64,000 nt of DNA from Aliirhizobium wenxiniae (GTDB lineage: Bacteria > Pseudomonadota > Alphaproteobacteria > Rhizobiales > Rhizobiaceae): the NCBI RefSeq assembly GCF_014201355.1, contig NZ_JACHEG010000004.1:310001-374000 (forward strand). The letters run 5' to 3'. Below, in pieces: positions 54,961 to 64,000 of this stretch. Position 1 is the first letter of the stretch; each line of letters starts with the position of its first letter. The notes below the pieces were generated by a model, which saw nothing but the letters and a program-made list of their open reading frames with translations, did no database searches and was not told where the DNA came from. A program made the position numbers and the translations under genes.

Positions 54961-55293
54961 ATGGTCGCAGTGGAAACGAAGATCCGGAAGGCATTCGTCA
55001 TGCAGGTCTTTGCCGACAAGCATGAGGAATACAAGCGTCGCCATGACGAGATCTGGCCGAAGCTTGCCGAGACGCTGAAAGATCATGGCGCATCCTCTTA
55101 CGCTATCTATCTCGACGAGGCGCGTAGCCTGCTTTTCGCCTCTGTCGAGATAGTGTCGGAAGAGCGCTGGGCGGCTGTCGCCGACACGGCGATCTGCAAG
55201 GAATGGTGGGCATTCATGACCGAAGTCATGCCCAGCAATCCCGATAACAGCCCGGTTTCGCAGGAGTTGAAGGAAGTCTTCTACCTGCCTTGA
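54961..55293 (+). CDS. rhaM: L-rhamnose mutarotase
   Basis: A 110-residue protein, nearly the full length and sequence pattern of E. coli Rha[25 protein letters not shown] with the active His near 28, [19 protein letters not shown], and [14 protein letters not shown]. It interconverts the anomers of L-rhamnose so the isomerase sees its preferred form. It begins 12 bases after the aldolase. It has six extra residues at the N-terminus compared with E. coli. Confidence 0.95.
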   Translation: MVAVETKIRKAFVMQVFADKHEEYKRRHDEIWPKLAETLKDHGASSYAIYLDEARSLLFASVEIVSEERWAAVADTAICKEWWAFMTEVMPSNPDNSPVSQELKEVFYLP

Positions 55294-55375
55294 TCAACCG
55301 AAATGTGCCGACGAGGACATGTCTGGCGACGATGAGCTGGAATCCGGAAATAAACGATGCGACGGGGTTGGATGA

Positions 55376-55408
55376 GCGATGTCACACATTTTCGTTGTGG
55401 CATCGCTG
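55376..55408 (+). terminator. Stem-loop between rhaM and the triosephosphate isomerase gene
   Basis: AGCGATGTCACA (55376-55387) and TGTGGCATCGCT (55397-55408) form a 12-bp stem with one U-G pair and a 9-base loop. No T run follows. It may terminate the rha message or buffer expression of the downstream gene. Confidence 0.65.
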
Positions 55409-55474
55409 AACTGAAGACCGAGAATAACAAGATGCGGGCCAGCGGGAGCCGGGTTCGCGGGGGAGAGGTATGTC

Positions 55475-56227
55475 ATGGGACCGGTGCCTAAGCCGCTTAT
55501 TGCCGGAAACTGGAAAATGAATGGCATGCGCGGTAGCCTTGCGCAGATCAAGGAGATTGCGACCAGCAAGATGCTTGCTTCAGGCAAGTTCGATGCGCTG
55601 ATTTGTGTACCAGCCACGTTACTGCATTCAGCGGCCTTAATGACGGCAGATACGCCGTTGAAAATTGGCGCGCAGGATTGCCATGATCGGGAAAACGGTG
55701 CCTACACCGGAGATATTTCCGCCGGCATGATTGCCGATAGTCTTGGCAGCCATGTCATCATCGGCCACTCCGAACGACGCACCAGATACCGGGAAGACGA
55801 CGCCCTGGTGCGATCCAAGACAATTGCCGCATATAAGTCCGGATTGATTGCCGTCGTCTGCATTGGCGAAACGGAAGAGGAGAGATCGAGCGGCCGGACG
55901 CTCGACGTGCTTCGGTACCAACTTGCTGGATCATTGCCCGACGGCGCGACGGGAGAGAATACCGTTATTGCCTATGAGCCGGTTTGGGCGATTGGTACAG
56001 GTCGTACGGCCTCGATCGCAGATATTGCAGAAGCACACCGCTTTATCCGTTCCGAACTCTGCAAACGCTTCAATAGCGAGGGCGATTGTATGAGGATTTT
56101 GTACGGTGGGTCGGTAAAACCCTCGAATGCCGATGAAATTCTGCACGTCGAAAACGTGGATGGAGCGCTTGTCGGAGGTGCCAGCCTGACGGCCAATGAC
56201 TTCCTGTCCATCTGCAGCGCCTATTGA
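55475..56227 (+). CDS. tpiA: Triosephosphate isomerase
   Basis: A 250-residue TIM-barrel enzyme with the catalytic set: Lys14 in GNWKMNG, His98 in VIIGHSERR, Glu168 in [11 protein letters not shown], and [11 protein letters not shown] for phosphate binding. It interconverts dihydroxyacetone phosphate and glyceraldehyde 3-phosphate. Standing after the rhamnose operon, it would channel the aldolase product, and that of the PdxA2 route, into glycolysis. In rhizobia a second triosephosphate isomerase tied to sugar catabolism is known (the erythritol locus). GGGAGAGG precedes the ATG. Confidence 0.94.
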   Translation: MGPVPKPLIAGNWKMNGMRGSLAQIKEIATSKMLASGKFDALICVPATLLHSAALMTADTPLKIGAQDCHDRENGAYTGDISAGMIADSLGSHVIIGHSERRTRYREDDALVRSKTIAAYKSGLIAVVCIGETEEERSSGRTLDVLRYQLAGSLPDGATGENTVIAYEPVWAIGTGRTASIADIAEAHRFIRSELCKRFNSEGDCMRILYGGSVKPSNADEILHVENVDGALVGGASLTANDFLSICSAY

Positions 56228-56258
56228 CGGTCCTCGCCGTCAACCAATCGGTTTTCGG

Positions 56259-56288
56259 GGCGCCCGTCGCTTCTATATGACGGGCGCC
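56259..56288. terminator. Bidirectional terminator between tpiA and ilvE
   Basis: GGCGCCCGTC (56259-56268) and GACGGGCGCC (56279-56288) are perfect 10-bp arms with a 10-base loop, between convergent genes. A direct repeat AAGTCCTCA follows twice at about 56292-56314. Confidence 0.75.
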
Positions 56289-56333
56289 ACCAAGTCCTCA
56301 TGGCCAAGTCCTCAAGTGCGGATGCGCGCGGCC

Positions 56334-57419
56334 TCAGCTTACCGGGATCGAGTGAAGCCAGCCGTGGCTGTCGGCAAGTGCCTGGGTCTGGATACCGACC
56401 AGCTTGTCTCTTAACAGAGTCGTGACCGCTCCCGTCTCGCCGGTGCCGATGGTGAGCGAGCCGCTGCGATGCTTCAACTCTCCGATACCGGCAACGACAG
56501 CCGCCGTACCACAGGCGAAGGCTTCGACCAGGCGGCCGGAGGCGGCATCCGCCTGCAGCTCGTCAAAGGCATAGGGGCGTTCCTGCACCGCGATATTGTT
56601 GTCCTTCGCAAGCGTCAGGATAGAGTTGCGGGTAATGCCTGGCAGGATCGTGCCAAGCGGAGGTGTAACCATCGATCCGTCGTTGAAGACGAAGAAGATG
56701 TTCATGCCACCGAGTTCCTCGATCCATTTGCGCTCGGCGGCATCAAGGAACAGGACCTGGTCGCAGCCGTGCTTGCCGGCTTCGGCCTGGGCAATCAGGC
56801 TTGCCGCATAGTTGCCGCCGCATTTGGCAGCGCCCGTGCCGCCAACGGCCGCACGGGTGTAGTCTTCGGAAACCCAGATCTTCACCGGCTTGGCGCCGCC
56901 CTTGAAATAGGGACCGACCGGCGAGGCGATGACACAGAAGATATATTCCTTCGATGGCCGGACGCCGAGGAAGGACTCGTTGGCAAACATGAACGGACGA
57001 AGATAGAGGCTACCGCCATTGCCTTCCGGCACCCATTTCCTGTCTACGGCGACCAGCTTCTCGATGGCGGCGAGAAAATCCTCTTCAGGCAATTCGGGCA
57101 TGGCAAGCCGGCGCGCCGAGGCGTTGAAGCGTTTTGCGTTCTGATCCGGGCGGAACAGCACGACCTTGCCATCGGCAGCCCGGTAGGCCTTCATGCCTTC
57201 GAAGATTTCCTGCGCGTAGTGAAGCACGCTGCTGGCCGGATCGAGAGAGAAGGGTGCACGAGCGGTTACCTGCGCCGAATGCCAGCCCTTGTCGGCGCTC
57301 CAGTGAATGACGGCCATGTGATCGCTGAACAGCGTTCCGAAACCGAGGTTCTGGAAGGCGAGGGCGCGATCGGCCTCTGTCATCGGGTTGGCGTTTTGGA
57401 TAATTTCAAATTCCAGCAT
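56334..57419 (-). CDS. ilvE: Branched-chain amino acid aminotransferase
   Basis: A 361-residue class IV PLP enzyme. The PLP Lys is near 199 in GTGAAKCGGNYAAS, and EIFEGMKAYR and EELGGMNIFFVF are family segments of the longer, eukaryote-like BCAT2 form common in alphaproteobacteria. It transaminates leucine, isoleucine and valine with 2-oxoglutarate. It lies 58 bases downstream of the CitE-like gene on the same strand, so it may share the leucine operon and supply the first step. Confidence 0.93.
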   Translation of the reverse strand: MLEFEIIQNANPMTEADRALAFQNLGFGTLFSDHMAVIHWSADKGWHSAQVTARAPFSLDPASSVLHYAQEIFEGMKAYRAADGKVVLFRPDQNAKRFNASARRLAMPELPEEDFLAAIEKLVAVDRKWVPEGNGGSLYLRPFMFANESFLGVRPSKEYIFCVIASPVGPYFKGGAKPVKIWVSEDYTRAAVGGTGAAKCGGNYAASLIAQAEAGKHGCDQVLFLDAAERKWIEELGGMNIFFVFNDGSMVTPPLGTILPGITRNSILTLAKDNNIAVQERPYAFDELQADAASGRLVEAFACGTAAVVAGIGELKHRSGSLTIGTGETGAVTTLLRDKLVGIQTQALADSHGWLHSIPVS

Positions 57420-57477
57420 GGGTCACCTAGAGGATATGGATCGGCCGCTCAAACGCGGCTTTGTCGGCGTTGTTGAA

Positions 57478-58320
57478 TCATGGAGACTGCTTTTCGGCAA
57501 GCCCAAGCAGTCGCCTCGCTTGCTTTAGATGCGGTTTATCGATCATGCGGCCGGCGAAAGTGAGGACGCCCTGTCCAGGATTGGCGGAAAATGCATCCAC
57601 AATCGCCTGCGCCTGCGTCAGTTCCTCGACTGTCGGGGTGAAGGCTGCGTTGATGACAGGCAACTGTTCAGGATGGATCGCCATCATGCCGGTAAAGCCG
57701 TCCCGTCTTGCGCGTCGGGCATAGGCGGCCAGGCCGTCCAGATCACGAAACGCCGGATAGACCGTTTCAATTGCCTCCACGCCGGCGGCATGCGCGCCGA
57801 ATAGGGTGAGCGAGCGGAGCATCTCATAGGGTGGCGTATAACGCCCGTCTTCCTCGCGTGAACTGGTGGCGCCGATTGCGGCGGGAAGGTCTTCCGCGCC
57901 CCAGGTGAGACCAAGGATCAGATGCCGGACGCTGCGATAGCTGCCGAGCTCGAAAACCGCCGCCGGCGTTTCCGTAGCAATCGGCAGGACGGGAATGCCC
58001 GGCGCGCGCACCGCCAGCGCCTCGACGCTTGCTCCACCCTCGGCTTTCGGCAGGATGAACGCATCGGGTGCTGCATCCTTCAATGCGTCGAGATCATCAT
58101 CCATAAGGCCGCTGTCGAGCGGGTTTATTCGCACGAAGAGTTTCCGGCCTCGCTTGGCGGAACGGAGAAACTCGGCAGTCATTTGCCTTGCCGTCGCCTT
58201 GCCCTCGAGCGCGACGGAATCTTCCAGATCGAGGATCACTGCATCGGTATCAAGCCCGAGCGCTTTTTCCATCCGGTCTGCCCGGTCACCGGGGACGAAG
58301 AGCAGGGAGCGCAATGTCAT
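57478..58320 (-). CDS. CitE-like lyase (HpcH/HpaI family), probable HMG-CoA or citramalyl-CoA lyase
   Basis: A 280-residue beta-barrel lyase: RSLLFVPGDRADRMEKA with ligand Arg, VILDLEDSVALEGK, FVRINPLDSG, ILPKAEGG, and IHPEQLPVINAAFTP at the C-terminus; the Glu and Asp residues bind Mg2+. It is the stand-alone CitE type. In Mycobacterium tuberculosis, Rv2498c of this family acts with a MaoC hydratase and acyl-CoA carboxylase genes as a stereospecific HMG-CoA and citramalyl-CoA lyase. Here it overlaps the MaoC gene by ATGA in the same company, so the same function is inferred. Confidence 0.82.
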   Translation of the reverse strand: MTLRSLLFVPGDRADRMEKALGLDTDAVILDLEDSVALEGKATARQMTAEFLRSAKRGRKLFVRINPLDSGLMDDDLDALKDAAPDAFILPKAEGGASVEALAVRAPGIPVLPIATETPAAVFELGSYRSVRHLILGLTWGAEDLPAAIGATSSREEDGRYTPPYEMLRSLTLFGAHAAGVEAIETVYPAFRDLDGLAAYARRARRDGFTGMMAIHPEQLPVINAAFTPTVEELTQAQAIVDAFSANPGQGVLTFAGRMIDKPHLKQARRLLGLAEKQSP

Positions 58321-58772
58321 TGCGGCCTCCGGTGAAGAAGGGCGCTGCGCAGGCACTGGCAGACGATCTCGTTGCGCTGGTTGATGAGCTCATGGCGGAA
58401 GGTGACGATACCGGCCGTTGGTCGCGAGCGGCTTTCCTTCAGCTCGACCACTTCGGTCTCGGCCCGCATCGTGTCGCCGATAAAGACCGGTTTGGGCATG
58501 GTGAGCTTGTCGTAACCGAGATTGGCAACCAGTGTCCCGAGCGTCGTTTCTCCGACGGATAGCCCGATCATCAGCGCGAAGGTGAAAGTGCCGTTGACGA
58601 TGATCTGGCCGAATTCGCTGGCTTTTGCCGCCTCGATATCGAGATGCAGCGGCTGCGGATTATGGGTCATGGCGGAAAAGAGGAGATTGTCGGTTTCCGT
58701 CACCGTGCGGCGGATTTCGTGGGCGATCCGGTCGCCTATGGTCCAGTCATCGAAATAGCGCCCGGCCATCAT
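58317..58772 (-). CDS. MaoC-like (R)-specific enoyl-CoA hydratase
   Basis: A 151-residue hot-dog fold protein with MTHNPQPLHLD, the hydratase-2 motif holding the catalytic His and nearby Asp, and VNGTFTFALMIGLSV on the next helix. It should hydrate 3-methylglutaconyl-CoA in place of the usual LiuC enoyl-CoA hydratase, giving the opposite stereochemistry to the classical route. It overlaps both neighbours by four bases. It cannot be excluded that it is a mesaconyl-type hydratase. Confidence 0.82.
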   Translation of the reverse strand: MMAGRYFDDWTIGDRIAHEIRRTVTETDNLLFSAMTHNPQPLHLDIEAAKASEFGQIIVNGTFTFALMIGLSVGETTLGTLVANLGYDKLTMPKPVFIGDTMRAETEVVELKESRSRPTAGIVTFRHELINQRNEIVCQCLRSALLHRRPQ

Positions 58773-60628
58773 TCGTCTCCTTCGATGCGTACGAGCAGAC
58801 TGCCTTCCGTAACCTGTGAGCCGGACACGACCTTGAGTTCCGTAACCGTGCCGTCGAAAGGTGCGCTCAGCGTCTGCTCCATCTTCATCGCCTCGATAAC
58901 CACGAGTGGCTGGGCGCGGACGACCCGGTCACCCTTGCCGACAGATACGGCGATCACCGTTCCGGGCATGGGGGCGATGACCGCACCATCCGTCAGGTTG
59001 TGTCCGCTGACAGCATGATCGGCGCGGGGTAGGCCGAAGGACCAGGCCTCGCCATCGATGAAGACGACATCTCCAGGACCATTACCGCCTCTGCGTCGGG
59101 AATGGTCCAGGCTCACGAGATGGGGGAGGCCGTTTACTTCCACGCTCATCAACCGATAAGTCTCCGCATTCAAGCGGAAGCCAGTAAGTGCTGTCCACGG
59201 CTCTTGCGCTTCGCTCGGCAGGAGCGCTGCGGCGGCGGCCTGTAGCACAGGTTCGTCGGGATCGGCCGATGGAACAAGATCGGCCAGATGACGGGCAATG
59301 AAGCCGGTATCGACTGCTCCGGCTAGGAAGTCCGTATGTTTCAAGGTGCGTGCCAGAAAGGCGGCGTTGGTGCGAACGGGCCAGATTTCCACGCCCGCCA
59401 TGGCATGGGCGAGTGTGCTTGCCGCCTGTCGGCGGCTTGAGGCATGGCTGATCAGCTTGGCGATCATCGGGTCGTAATGGGCGGTCACCTCGTCGCCCTG
59501 CTCTACGCCGCTATCGATGCGCACGCATGGCGGAAGATACAGATGGTCCAATGGGCCGGTGGAGGGCAGAAAACCGTTGGATGGGTTTTCGGCGTAAAGC
59601 CGCGCCTCCATCGCCCAGCCGTTGATGGAAATCTCGTCCTGCCTCTGCGGCAGAGGTTGGCCGGAAGCGACACGGATCTGCCATTCCACCAGATCCTGCC
59701 CGGTAATCGCCTCGGTTACTGGATGCTCCACCTGAAGCCGGGTGTTCATTTCCATGAACCAGATGCGGTCGGCACGCAGTCCCTCGGAGGCGTCGGCGAT
59801 AAACTCCACGGTCCCAGCCCCTACGTAATCCACTGCCTTGGCAGCTTTGATCGCAGCGTCGCAGACGGCTTTGCGTGTTGCCGCGTCCATGCCCGGTGCG
59901 GGTGCTTCCTCGATCACTTTCTGGTGGCGTCGTTGCAATGAGCAGTCGCGCTCGAAAAGATGGACGACGTTACCAAACGTATCGCCAAAGACCTGAACCT
60001 CGATATGTCGGGGGGACAGGATGTATTTCTCGATCAGAACCCGGTCGTCGCCGAAGGAAGAGGCGGCCTCGCGCCGGCAGCTTTCGAGTGCTGCGAGAAA
60101 ATCCGAAGCCGTATCGACCTTGCGCATGCCCTTGCCGCCGCCACCGGCCACGGCCTTGATCAGCACCGGATAACCGATCGCATCCGCTTCCCGCTGCAGT
60201 AGGGCAGGACCCTGGTTCTCCCCGAGGTAACCCGGCGTCACCGGCACATTTGCGTCGATCATCCGCTGTTTGGCGGCGTCCTTCAGCCCCATGGCACGAA
60301 TGGCGGCGGGCGGAGCTCCCACCCAGATAAGCCCGGCGGCGATAACAGCTTCTGCGAATTCGGCATTTTCCGACAGAAACCCGTAACCGGGATGGATTGC
60401 CTGCGCGCCGGTCTGTCGCGCCGCCTCAAGGATACGGTCCTGACGCAGATAGCTGTCGCGTACCGGTGCAGGGCCGATGCGGACCGCTTCATCCGCCTCA
60501 CGCACGAAGAGCATTGTGGCATCGGCGTCGGAGTAAACGGCGATGGTGCGGATGCCGAGGCGGCGTGCGGTGCGGATAATGCGGCGGGCGATTTCTCCGC
60601 GATTGGCGATCAGCAGGCTTTCAATCAC
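58769..60628 (-). CDS. mccA: 3-methylcrotonyl-CoA carboxylase, biotin-containing alpha subunit
   Basis: A 619-residue biotin carboxylase/biotinyl protein: LIANRGEIARRIIRTARRLG, Gly-rich AVAGGGGKGMR near 162, MEMNTRLQVEHPVTEA near 290, and the biotinyl site AMKMEQ with Lys near 582. It starts with GTG preceded by GAGGAGG. It makes carboxybiotin for MccB, giving 3-methylglutaconyl-CoA. The operon of isovaleryl-CoA dehydrogenase and MccB supports the leucine role over acetyl- or geranyl-CoA carboxylase. Confidence 0.92.
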   Translation of the reverse strand: MIESLLIANRGEIARRIIRTARRLGIRTIAVYSDADATMLFVREADEAVRIGPAPVRDSYLRQDRILEAARQTGAQAIHPGYGFLSENAEFAEAVIAAGLIWVGAPPAAIRAMGLKDAAKQRMIDANVPVTPGYLGENQGPALLQREADAIGYPVLIKAVAGGGGKGMRKVDTASDFLAALESCRREAASSFGDDRVLIEKYILSPRHIEVQVFGDTFGNVVHLFERDCSLQRRHQKVIEEAPAPGMDAATRKAVCDAAIKAAKAVDYVGAGTVEFIADASEGLRADRIWFMEMNTRLQVEHPVTEAITGQDLVEWQIRVASGQPLPQRQDEISINGWAMEARLYAENPSNGFLPSTGPLDHLYLPPCVRIDSGVEQGDEVTAHYDPMIAKLISHASSRRQAASTLAHAMAGVEIWPVRTNAAFLARTLKHTDFLAGAVDTGFIARHLADLVPSADPDEPVLQAAAAALLPSEAQEPWTALTGFRLNAETYRLMSVEVNGLPHLVSLDHSRRRGGNGPGDVVFIDGEAWSFGLPRADHAVSGHNLTDGAVIAPMPGTVIAVSVGKGDRVVRAQPLVVIEAMKMEQTLSAPFDGTVTELKVVSGSQVTEGSLLVRIEGDE

Positions 60629-60640
60629 CGGTCATCCTCC

Positions 60641-62236
60641 TCACATCCGGAACAGGCCGAACTGCGCACGTTCCGGGATCGGCGCGTTCAGTACTGCGGA
60701 AAAGGCGAGCCCCAACACATCGCGGGTCTGGGCGAGGTCGATCACGCCGTCGTCCCAAAGGCGGGCGGTTGCGTAATAGGGATTGCCTTCGTCCTCATAT
60801 TTCTGCCGGATCGGGGTTTTGAAGGCTTCCGCTTCGGTTGGGCTCCACGTCTCGGCGTCGCGATGGACGGAAGCGAGGACGGACGCCGCCTGTTCGCCGC
60901 CCATGACGGAAATCCGCGCATTTGGCCAAGAGAACAGGAAGCGCGGCTGGTAGGCGCGGCCACACATGCCGTAATTGCCGGCACCAAAACTGCCGCCGAT
61001 CAGGACGGTAATCTTTGGAACGGAAGCGGTTGCGACAGCCGTCACCAGCTTTGCGCCGTTCTTGGCTATGCCCTCCGCCTCATATTTACCGCCGACCATG
61101 AAGCCGGAAATATTCTGCAGAAACAGCAGCGGAATGCGGCGCTGGCAGGCAAGCTCGATGAAATGCGCGCCCTTGAGCGCGCTTTCCGAAAACAGCACGC
61201 CATTGTTCGCGAGAATTGCGACGGGAATGCCCCAGATGCGGGCGAAGCCGCAGACGAGCGTCGTTCCGTAGAGGGGTTTGAACTCCTGCAGTTCCGATCC
61301 GTCGACGATGCGGGCGATGACCTCGCGTACATCATAGGGTGTCCGCACATCCTGCGGCACGATGCCGTAAAGCTCCGAGGTATCGAGCAGGGGAGGCCGC
61401 GGCGTTGCGATCTCAATATCTACCGTCTTCGGTCGATTGAGCGTCGCCACGATATCCCGGACGATCAGCAGCGCGTGTTCGTCATTTTCGGCGACATGAT
61501 CGACGACGCCGGACTTTCGGCCATGGGTTTCGGCACCGCCGAGTTCTTCGGCGGAAATCACTTCGCCGGTTGCGGCCTTCACCAGCGGCGGGCCGGCGAG
61601 GAAGATCGTGCCTTGATTGCGCACGATCACCGTTTCGTCGGACATGGCCGGCACATAGGCCCCGCCCGCCGTGCAGCTTCCCATCACGCAGGCAATCTGC
61701 GCGATACCCGCTGCCGACATCTGCGCCTGATTGTAGAAGATCCGGCCGAAATGATCGCGATCCGGAAAGACCTCTGCCTGATGCGGCAGATTGGCCCCGC
61801 CGGAATCGACCAAATAGATGCAGGGCAGGCGGTTTTCAGATGCGATCTCCTGCGCCCGCAAATGCTTCTTCACCGTCATCGGGAAATAGGCGCCGCCCTT
61901 CACGGTCGGGTCGTGAGCGACGATCATGCATTCGCGACCCGACACCCTCCCTATGCCGGCAATCATTCCCGCGCCCGGTGCTTCATCGCCATACATGCCG
62001 CCCGCTGCAAGCTGGCCGATTTCCAAGAGCGGCGAGCCCGGGTCGAGCAGCCTTTGCACCCGGTCTCGCGGCAGCAGTTTCCCGCGTGCGACATGACGCT
62101 CGCGATGACTTTCCGATCCGCCGAGCGCCGCCGTCGCAACCTTCGACCGCAACATTTCGGCAAGCGCATGATTATGCGCTTCATTGGCCTTGAAACCCTC
62201 TGAATTGCGATCAAGCACGGTGCGGATCGGAGGCAT
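60641..62236 (-). CDS. mccB: 3-methylcrotonyl-CoA carboxylase beta subunit
   Basis: A 531-residue carboxyltransferase: [19 protein letters not shown] and [17 protein letters not shown] in the N-half, [31 protein letters not shown] and [16 protein letters not shown] in the C-half. The [11 protein letters not shown] and NISGFMVG motifs are those of MccB rather than PccB. It forms the second subunit of methylcrotonyl-CoA carboxylase. The ATG overlaps the dehydrogenase stop as TGATG. Confidence 0.95.
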   Translation of the reverse strand: MPPIRTVLDRNSEGFKANEAHNHALAEMLRSKVATAALGGSESHRERHVARGKLLPRDRVQRLLDPGSPLLEIGQLAAGGMYGDEAPGAGMIAGIGRVSGRECMIVAHDPTVKGGAYFPMTVKKHLRAQEIASENRLPCIYLVDSGGANLPHQAEVFPDRDHFGRIFYNQAQMSAAGIAQIACVMGSCTAGGAYVPAMSDETVIVRNQGTIFLAGPPLVKAATGEVISAEELGGAETHGRKSGVVDHVAENDEHALLIVRDIVATLNRPKTVDIEIATPRPPLLDTSELYGIVPQDVRTPYDVREVIARIVDGSELQEFKPLYGTTLVCGFARIWGIPVAILANNGVLFSESALKGAHFIELACQRRIPLLFLQNISGFMVGGKYEAEGIAKNGAKLVTAVATASVPKITVLIGGSFGAGNYGMCGRAYQPRFLFSWPNARISVMGGEQAASVLASVHRDAETWSPTEAEAFKTPIRQKYEDEGNPYYATARLWDDGVIDLAQTRDVLGLAFSAVLNAPIPERAQFGLFRM

Positions 62237-63399
62237 CAGCTATTGCCTCCTGCGCCGATTACTTCGCGGCCGATCAGCATGCGGCGCACTTCGTTGGTGC
62301 CTGCGCCGATATCTAGCAGTTTGGCGTCGCGCCAGAAGCGCTCCACCGGCCAGTCCTTCGTATAACCCGCGCCGCCCAGCGCCTGGATGGCCTGTTCGGC
62401 AACCTTTACGGCACTCTCGGAGGCATAAAGGATCGCACCGGCGGCATCCTGTCGGGTCGTGCGGCCGGCATCGCAGGCGCGGGCAACGGCATAGACATAG
62501 GCGCGAGCCGAATTCAGCGCCACGACCATGTCGGCAACCTTCGCCTGCATCAGTTGGAAACTGCCGATCGGCGCACCGAACTGCTTTCGCTCCCGCAGGT
62601 AAGGCAAAACGACATCGAGACAGGCCTGCATGATGCCGAGTTGTATGCCAGACAGCACCACCCGCTCGTAATCGAGGCCGGACATCAGTATTTTTGCGCC
62701 GCCGTTCAGCGGTCCCATGACATTTTCGTCCGGCACGAAACAGTCTTGGAAGACGAGTTCTGCCGTTGGCGAACCGCGCATGCCGACCTTGTCGATCTTC
62801 TGGCCGATGGAAAAACCGGCAAAATCCTTCTCGATGAGGAACGCGGTGATACCCTTCGATCCGGCCTCTGGGTCCGTCTTGGCATAGACGACAAGGGTTT
62901 GCGCATAGGGCGCATTGGTGATCCAGAATTTCGTGCCGTTGAGGCGAAACCCGCCATCAACCCGGTCTGCCCTGAGCCGCATGGAGACGACATCCGATCC
63001 CGCATTGGCTTCGGACATGGCAAGGCTGCCGACATGCTCTCCGGAGATCAGGCCGGGAAGATATTTCGCCTTCTGTTCGGGTGTCGCCCAGCGCGAAATC
63101 TGGTTGATGCAGAGGTTCGAATGTGCGCCGTAGGACAGGCCGACGGAGGCCGAGGCGCGGCTGACTTCCTCGCAGGCGATGACATGTTCCAGATACCCCA
63201 ACCCGAGCCCACCACGCTCTTCCGGAACAGTAATGCCGTGCAGGCCGAGCGCGCCCATCTCGGGCCATAACTCCACCGGAAAGCGATCTTTTGCATCGAT
63301 CTCGGCGGCAATCGGCGCAATGCGTTCGCGCGCAAAACGCTGCGTCGTATAGCGGATCGAAAGGGCCATATCGTTTAAGCCGAAATCCAATTCAGTCAT
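62236..63399 (-). CDS. ivd: Isovaleryl-CoA dehydrogenase
   Basis: A 387-residue acyl-CoA dehydrogenase. Family segments are [19 protein letters not shown] near 130, [10 protein letters not shown], and [19 protein letters not shown], in which the Glu after Tyr is the catalytic base position particular to isovaleryl-CoA dehydrogenases. The C-terminus has [35 protein letters not shown] in order, the FAD-binding end. It oxidises isovaleryl-CoA to 3-methylcrotonyl-CoA. GAGGAGG lies just before the ATG. Confidence 0.94.
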   Translation of the reverse strand: MTELDFGLNDMALSIRYTTQRFARERIAPIAAEIDAKDRFPVELWPEMGALGLHGITVPEERGGLGLGYLEHVIACEEVSRASASVGLSYGAHSNLCINQISRWATPEQKAKYLPGLISGEHVGSLAMSEANAGSDVVSMRLRADRVDGGFRLNGTKFWITNAPYAQTLVVYAKTDPEAGSKGITAFLIEKDFAGFSIGQKIDKVGMRGSPTAELVFQDCFVPDENVMGPLNGGAKILMSGLDYERVVLSGIQLGIMQACLDVVLPYLRERKQFGAPIGSFQLMQAKVADMVVALNSARAYVYAVARACDAGRTTRQDAAGAILYASESAVKVAEQAIQALGGAGYTKDWPVERFWRDAKLLDIGAGTNEVRRMLIGREVIGAGGNS

Positions 63400-63444
63400 C
63401 AGGCCTCCTCCCAGATAGCCCCAAATGTAAGCCCCCGAGATCGC

Positions 63445-64000
63445 TCAGATATGCAGGGCGTGTCCCATTGCTTTCAGCGCTGCTTCCTGCAGGGCTTCGC
63501 TGCGTGTCGGGTGGACATGGATCGTGCCGGCGATATCCTCCAACCTCGTCCCCATCTCGATCGCCATTGAAAATGCTGCGGAAAGTTCGGATACGCCCGA
63601 GCCGACGGCCTGCAGCCCGAGCACGAGATTGGTATCGGCCCTGGCTACGACGCGGACAAACCCGTCTTCGTCCTGCATCGTCATGGCGCGCCCATTGGCA
63701 GTGAAGGGGAATTGCCCGACCTTTACGTCGTAGCCCTGAGCGCGTGCTTCTGACGGTGACAGGCCGGCGCTGACGATTTCCGGATCGGTGAAGCAGATAG
63801 AGGGAATGCAGCGTTTGTCCCAGGCGCGTTTTTTGCCCGCGACGATCTCCGCCACCATCTCGCCCTGCGCGATAGCACGATGCGCCAGCATCGGCTCGCC
63901 GGTCACGTCACCGATCGCATAGATGCCGCGCATCGAGGTGCGGCAACGATCGTCGATCCGCAGGTAGGGGCCGGAACGATCGAGGTCGAGGTCTTCCAAC
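63445..64000 (-). CDS. lpd: Dihydrolipoyl dehydrogenase, C-terminal part
   Basis: The last 184 residues or so of a pyridine nucleotide-disulfide oxidoreductase; the N-terminus lies beyond the window. Visible are [18 protein letters not shown] with the FAD Asp, then the dimerisation domain with the catalytic pair [13 protein letters not shown] (His and Glu). As it precedes isovaleryl-CoA dehydrogenase by 45 bases, it is probably the E3 of a branched-chain 2-oxoacid dehydrogenase complex whose other genes are further right. Confidence 0.93.
   Translation of the reverse strand, partial: LEDLDLDRSGPYLRIDDRCRTSMRGIYAIGDVTGEPMLAHRAIAQGEMVAEIVAGKKRAWDKRCIPSICFTDPEIVSAGLSPSEARAQGYDVKVGQFPFTANGRAMTMQDEDGFVRVVARADTNLVLGLQAVGSGVSELSAAFSMAIEMGTRLEDIAGTIHVHPTRSEALQEAALKAMGHALHI

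Noticed and set aside
60392..62203. Long rightward frame opposite mccA and mccB
   Set aside because: Antisense shadow of two well-supported genes in GC-rich DNA; no recognisable domain.

Overview
This window reads as part of the genome of an alphaproteobacterium, most likely a member of the Rhizobiaceae (Agrobacterium/Rhizobium group). The reasons are the GC-rich coding sequence, the very tight operons with ATGA and TGATG overlaps, the paired propionyl-CoA and methylcrotonyl-CoA carboxylases, and the crowd of dipeptide/oligopeptide-type ABC importers, each wired to its own catabolic genes. No rRNA, tRNA, phage, insertion sequence or CRISPR array was seen. The content is almost wholly catabolic and accessory, as on a rhizobial second replicon, though the replicon type is inference.

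Layout. 1-2.6 kb: a truncated FAD-linked oxidase, a mercaptopyruvate sulfurtransferase, and a TetR plus DsbA/isomerase pair. 2.8-5.0 kb: a FadR-type GntR regulator divergent from D-galactonate dehydratase, with two mirrored operator-like sites between them. 5.1-11.9 kb: a 2H phosphoesterase, propionyl-CoA carboxylase (pccA, pccB) and a tail-specific protease. 12-22 kb: a LysR regulator divergent from a nucleoside-type operon holding a solute-binding protein, a DapA-like lyase, two nucleoside hydrolases, two permeases, a fused ATPase and a ribokinase. 22-35.3 kb: a second transporter island with three cytosine-deaminase-like amidohydrolases, a fourth amidohydrolase lacking its first metal motif, and an Ntn-hydrolase resembling oxamate amidohydrolase HpxW. 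A GntR regulator and two identical 12-bp palindromes lie in the central promoter region.

35.8-48.8 kb: a sugar-acid island. It holds a DUF1537 kinase, a GntR regulator, an HNH protein, a three-gene leftward operon (BNR sialidase-like protein, PdxA2, iron-type dehydrogenase), a third complete ABC importer with a DapA-like lyase, and a fumarylacetoacetase/hydratase-like enzyme. 49-56.2 kb: a lactaldehyde-reductase-like dehydrogenase, an AraC regulator and a rhaB-rhaA-rhaD-rhaM operon of the enteric type, then a triosephosphate isomerase. 56.3-64 kb: a leucine-degradation operon (Lpd, isovaleryl-CoA dehydrogenase, MccB, MccA, MaoC, CitE-like lyase, IlvE) in which a MaoC hydratase and CitE-like lyase stand where enoyl-CoA hydratase and HMG-CoA lyase are usual.

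How the genes fit together. Several blocks converge on central three-carbon metabolism. Threonate-type acids processed by kinase and PdxA2 should give dihydroxyacetone phosphate. Rhamnose should give dihydroxyacetone phosphate and lactaldehyde, which the isomerase and the FucO-like reductase would handle. Leucine ends in acetyl-CoA and acetoacetate. The strongest candidates for undescribed systems are the amidohydrolase/HpxW-like transporter island (22-35.3 kb), the BNR-protein/PdxA2/DUF1537-kinase sugar-acid island (35.8-48.8 kb) and the transport-coupled nucleoside operon with a DapA-like lyase (13-22 kb).
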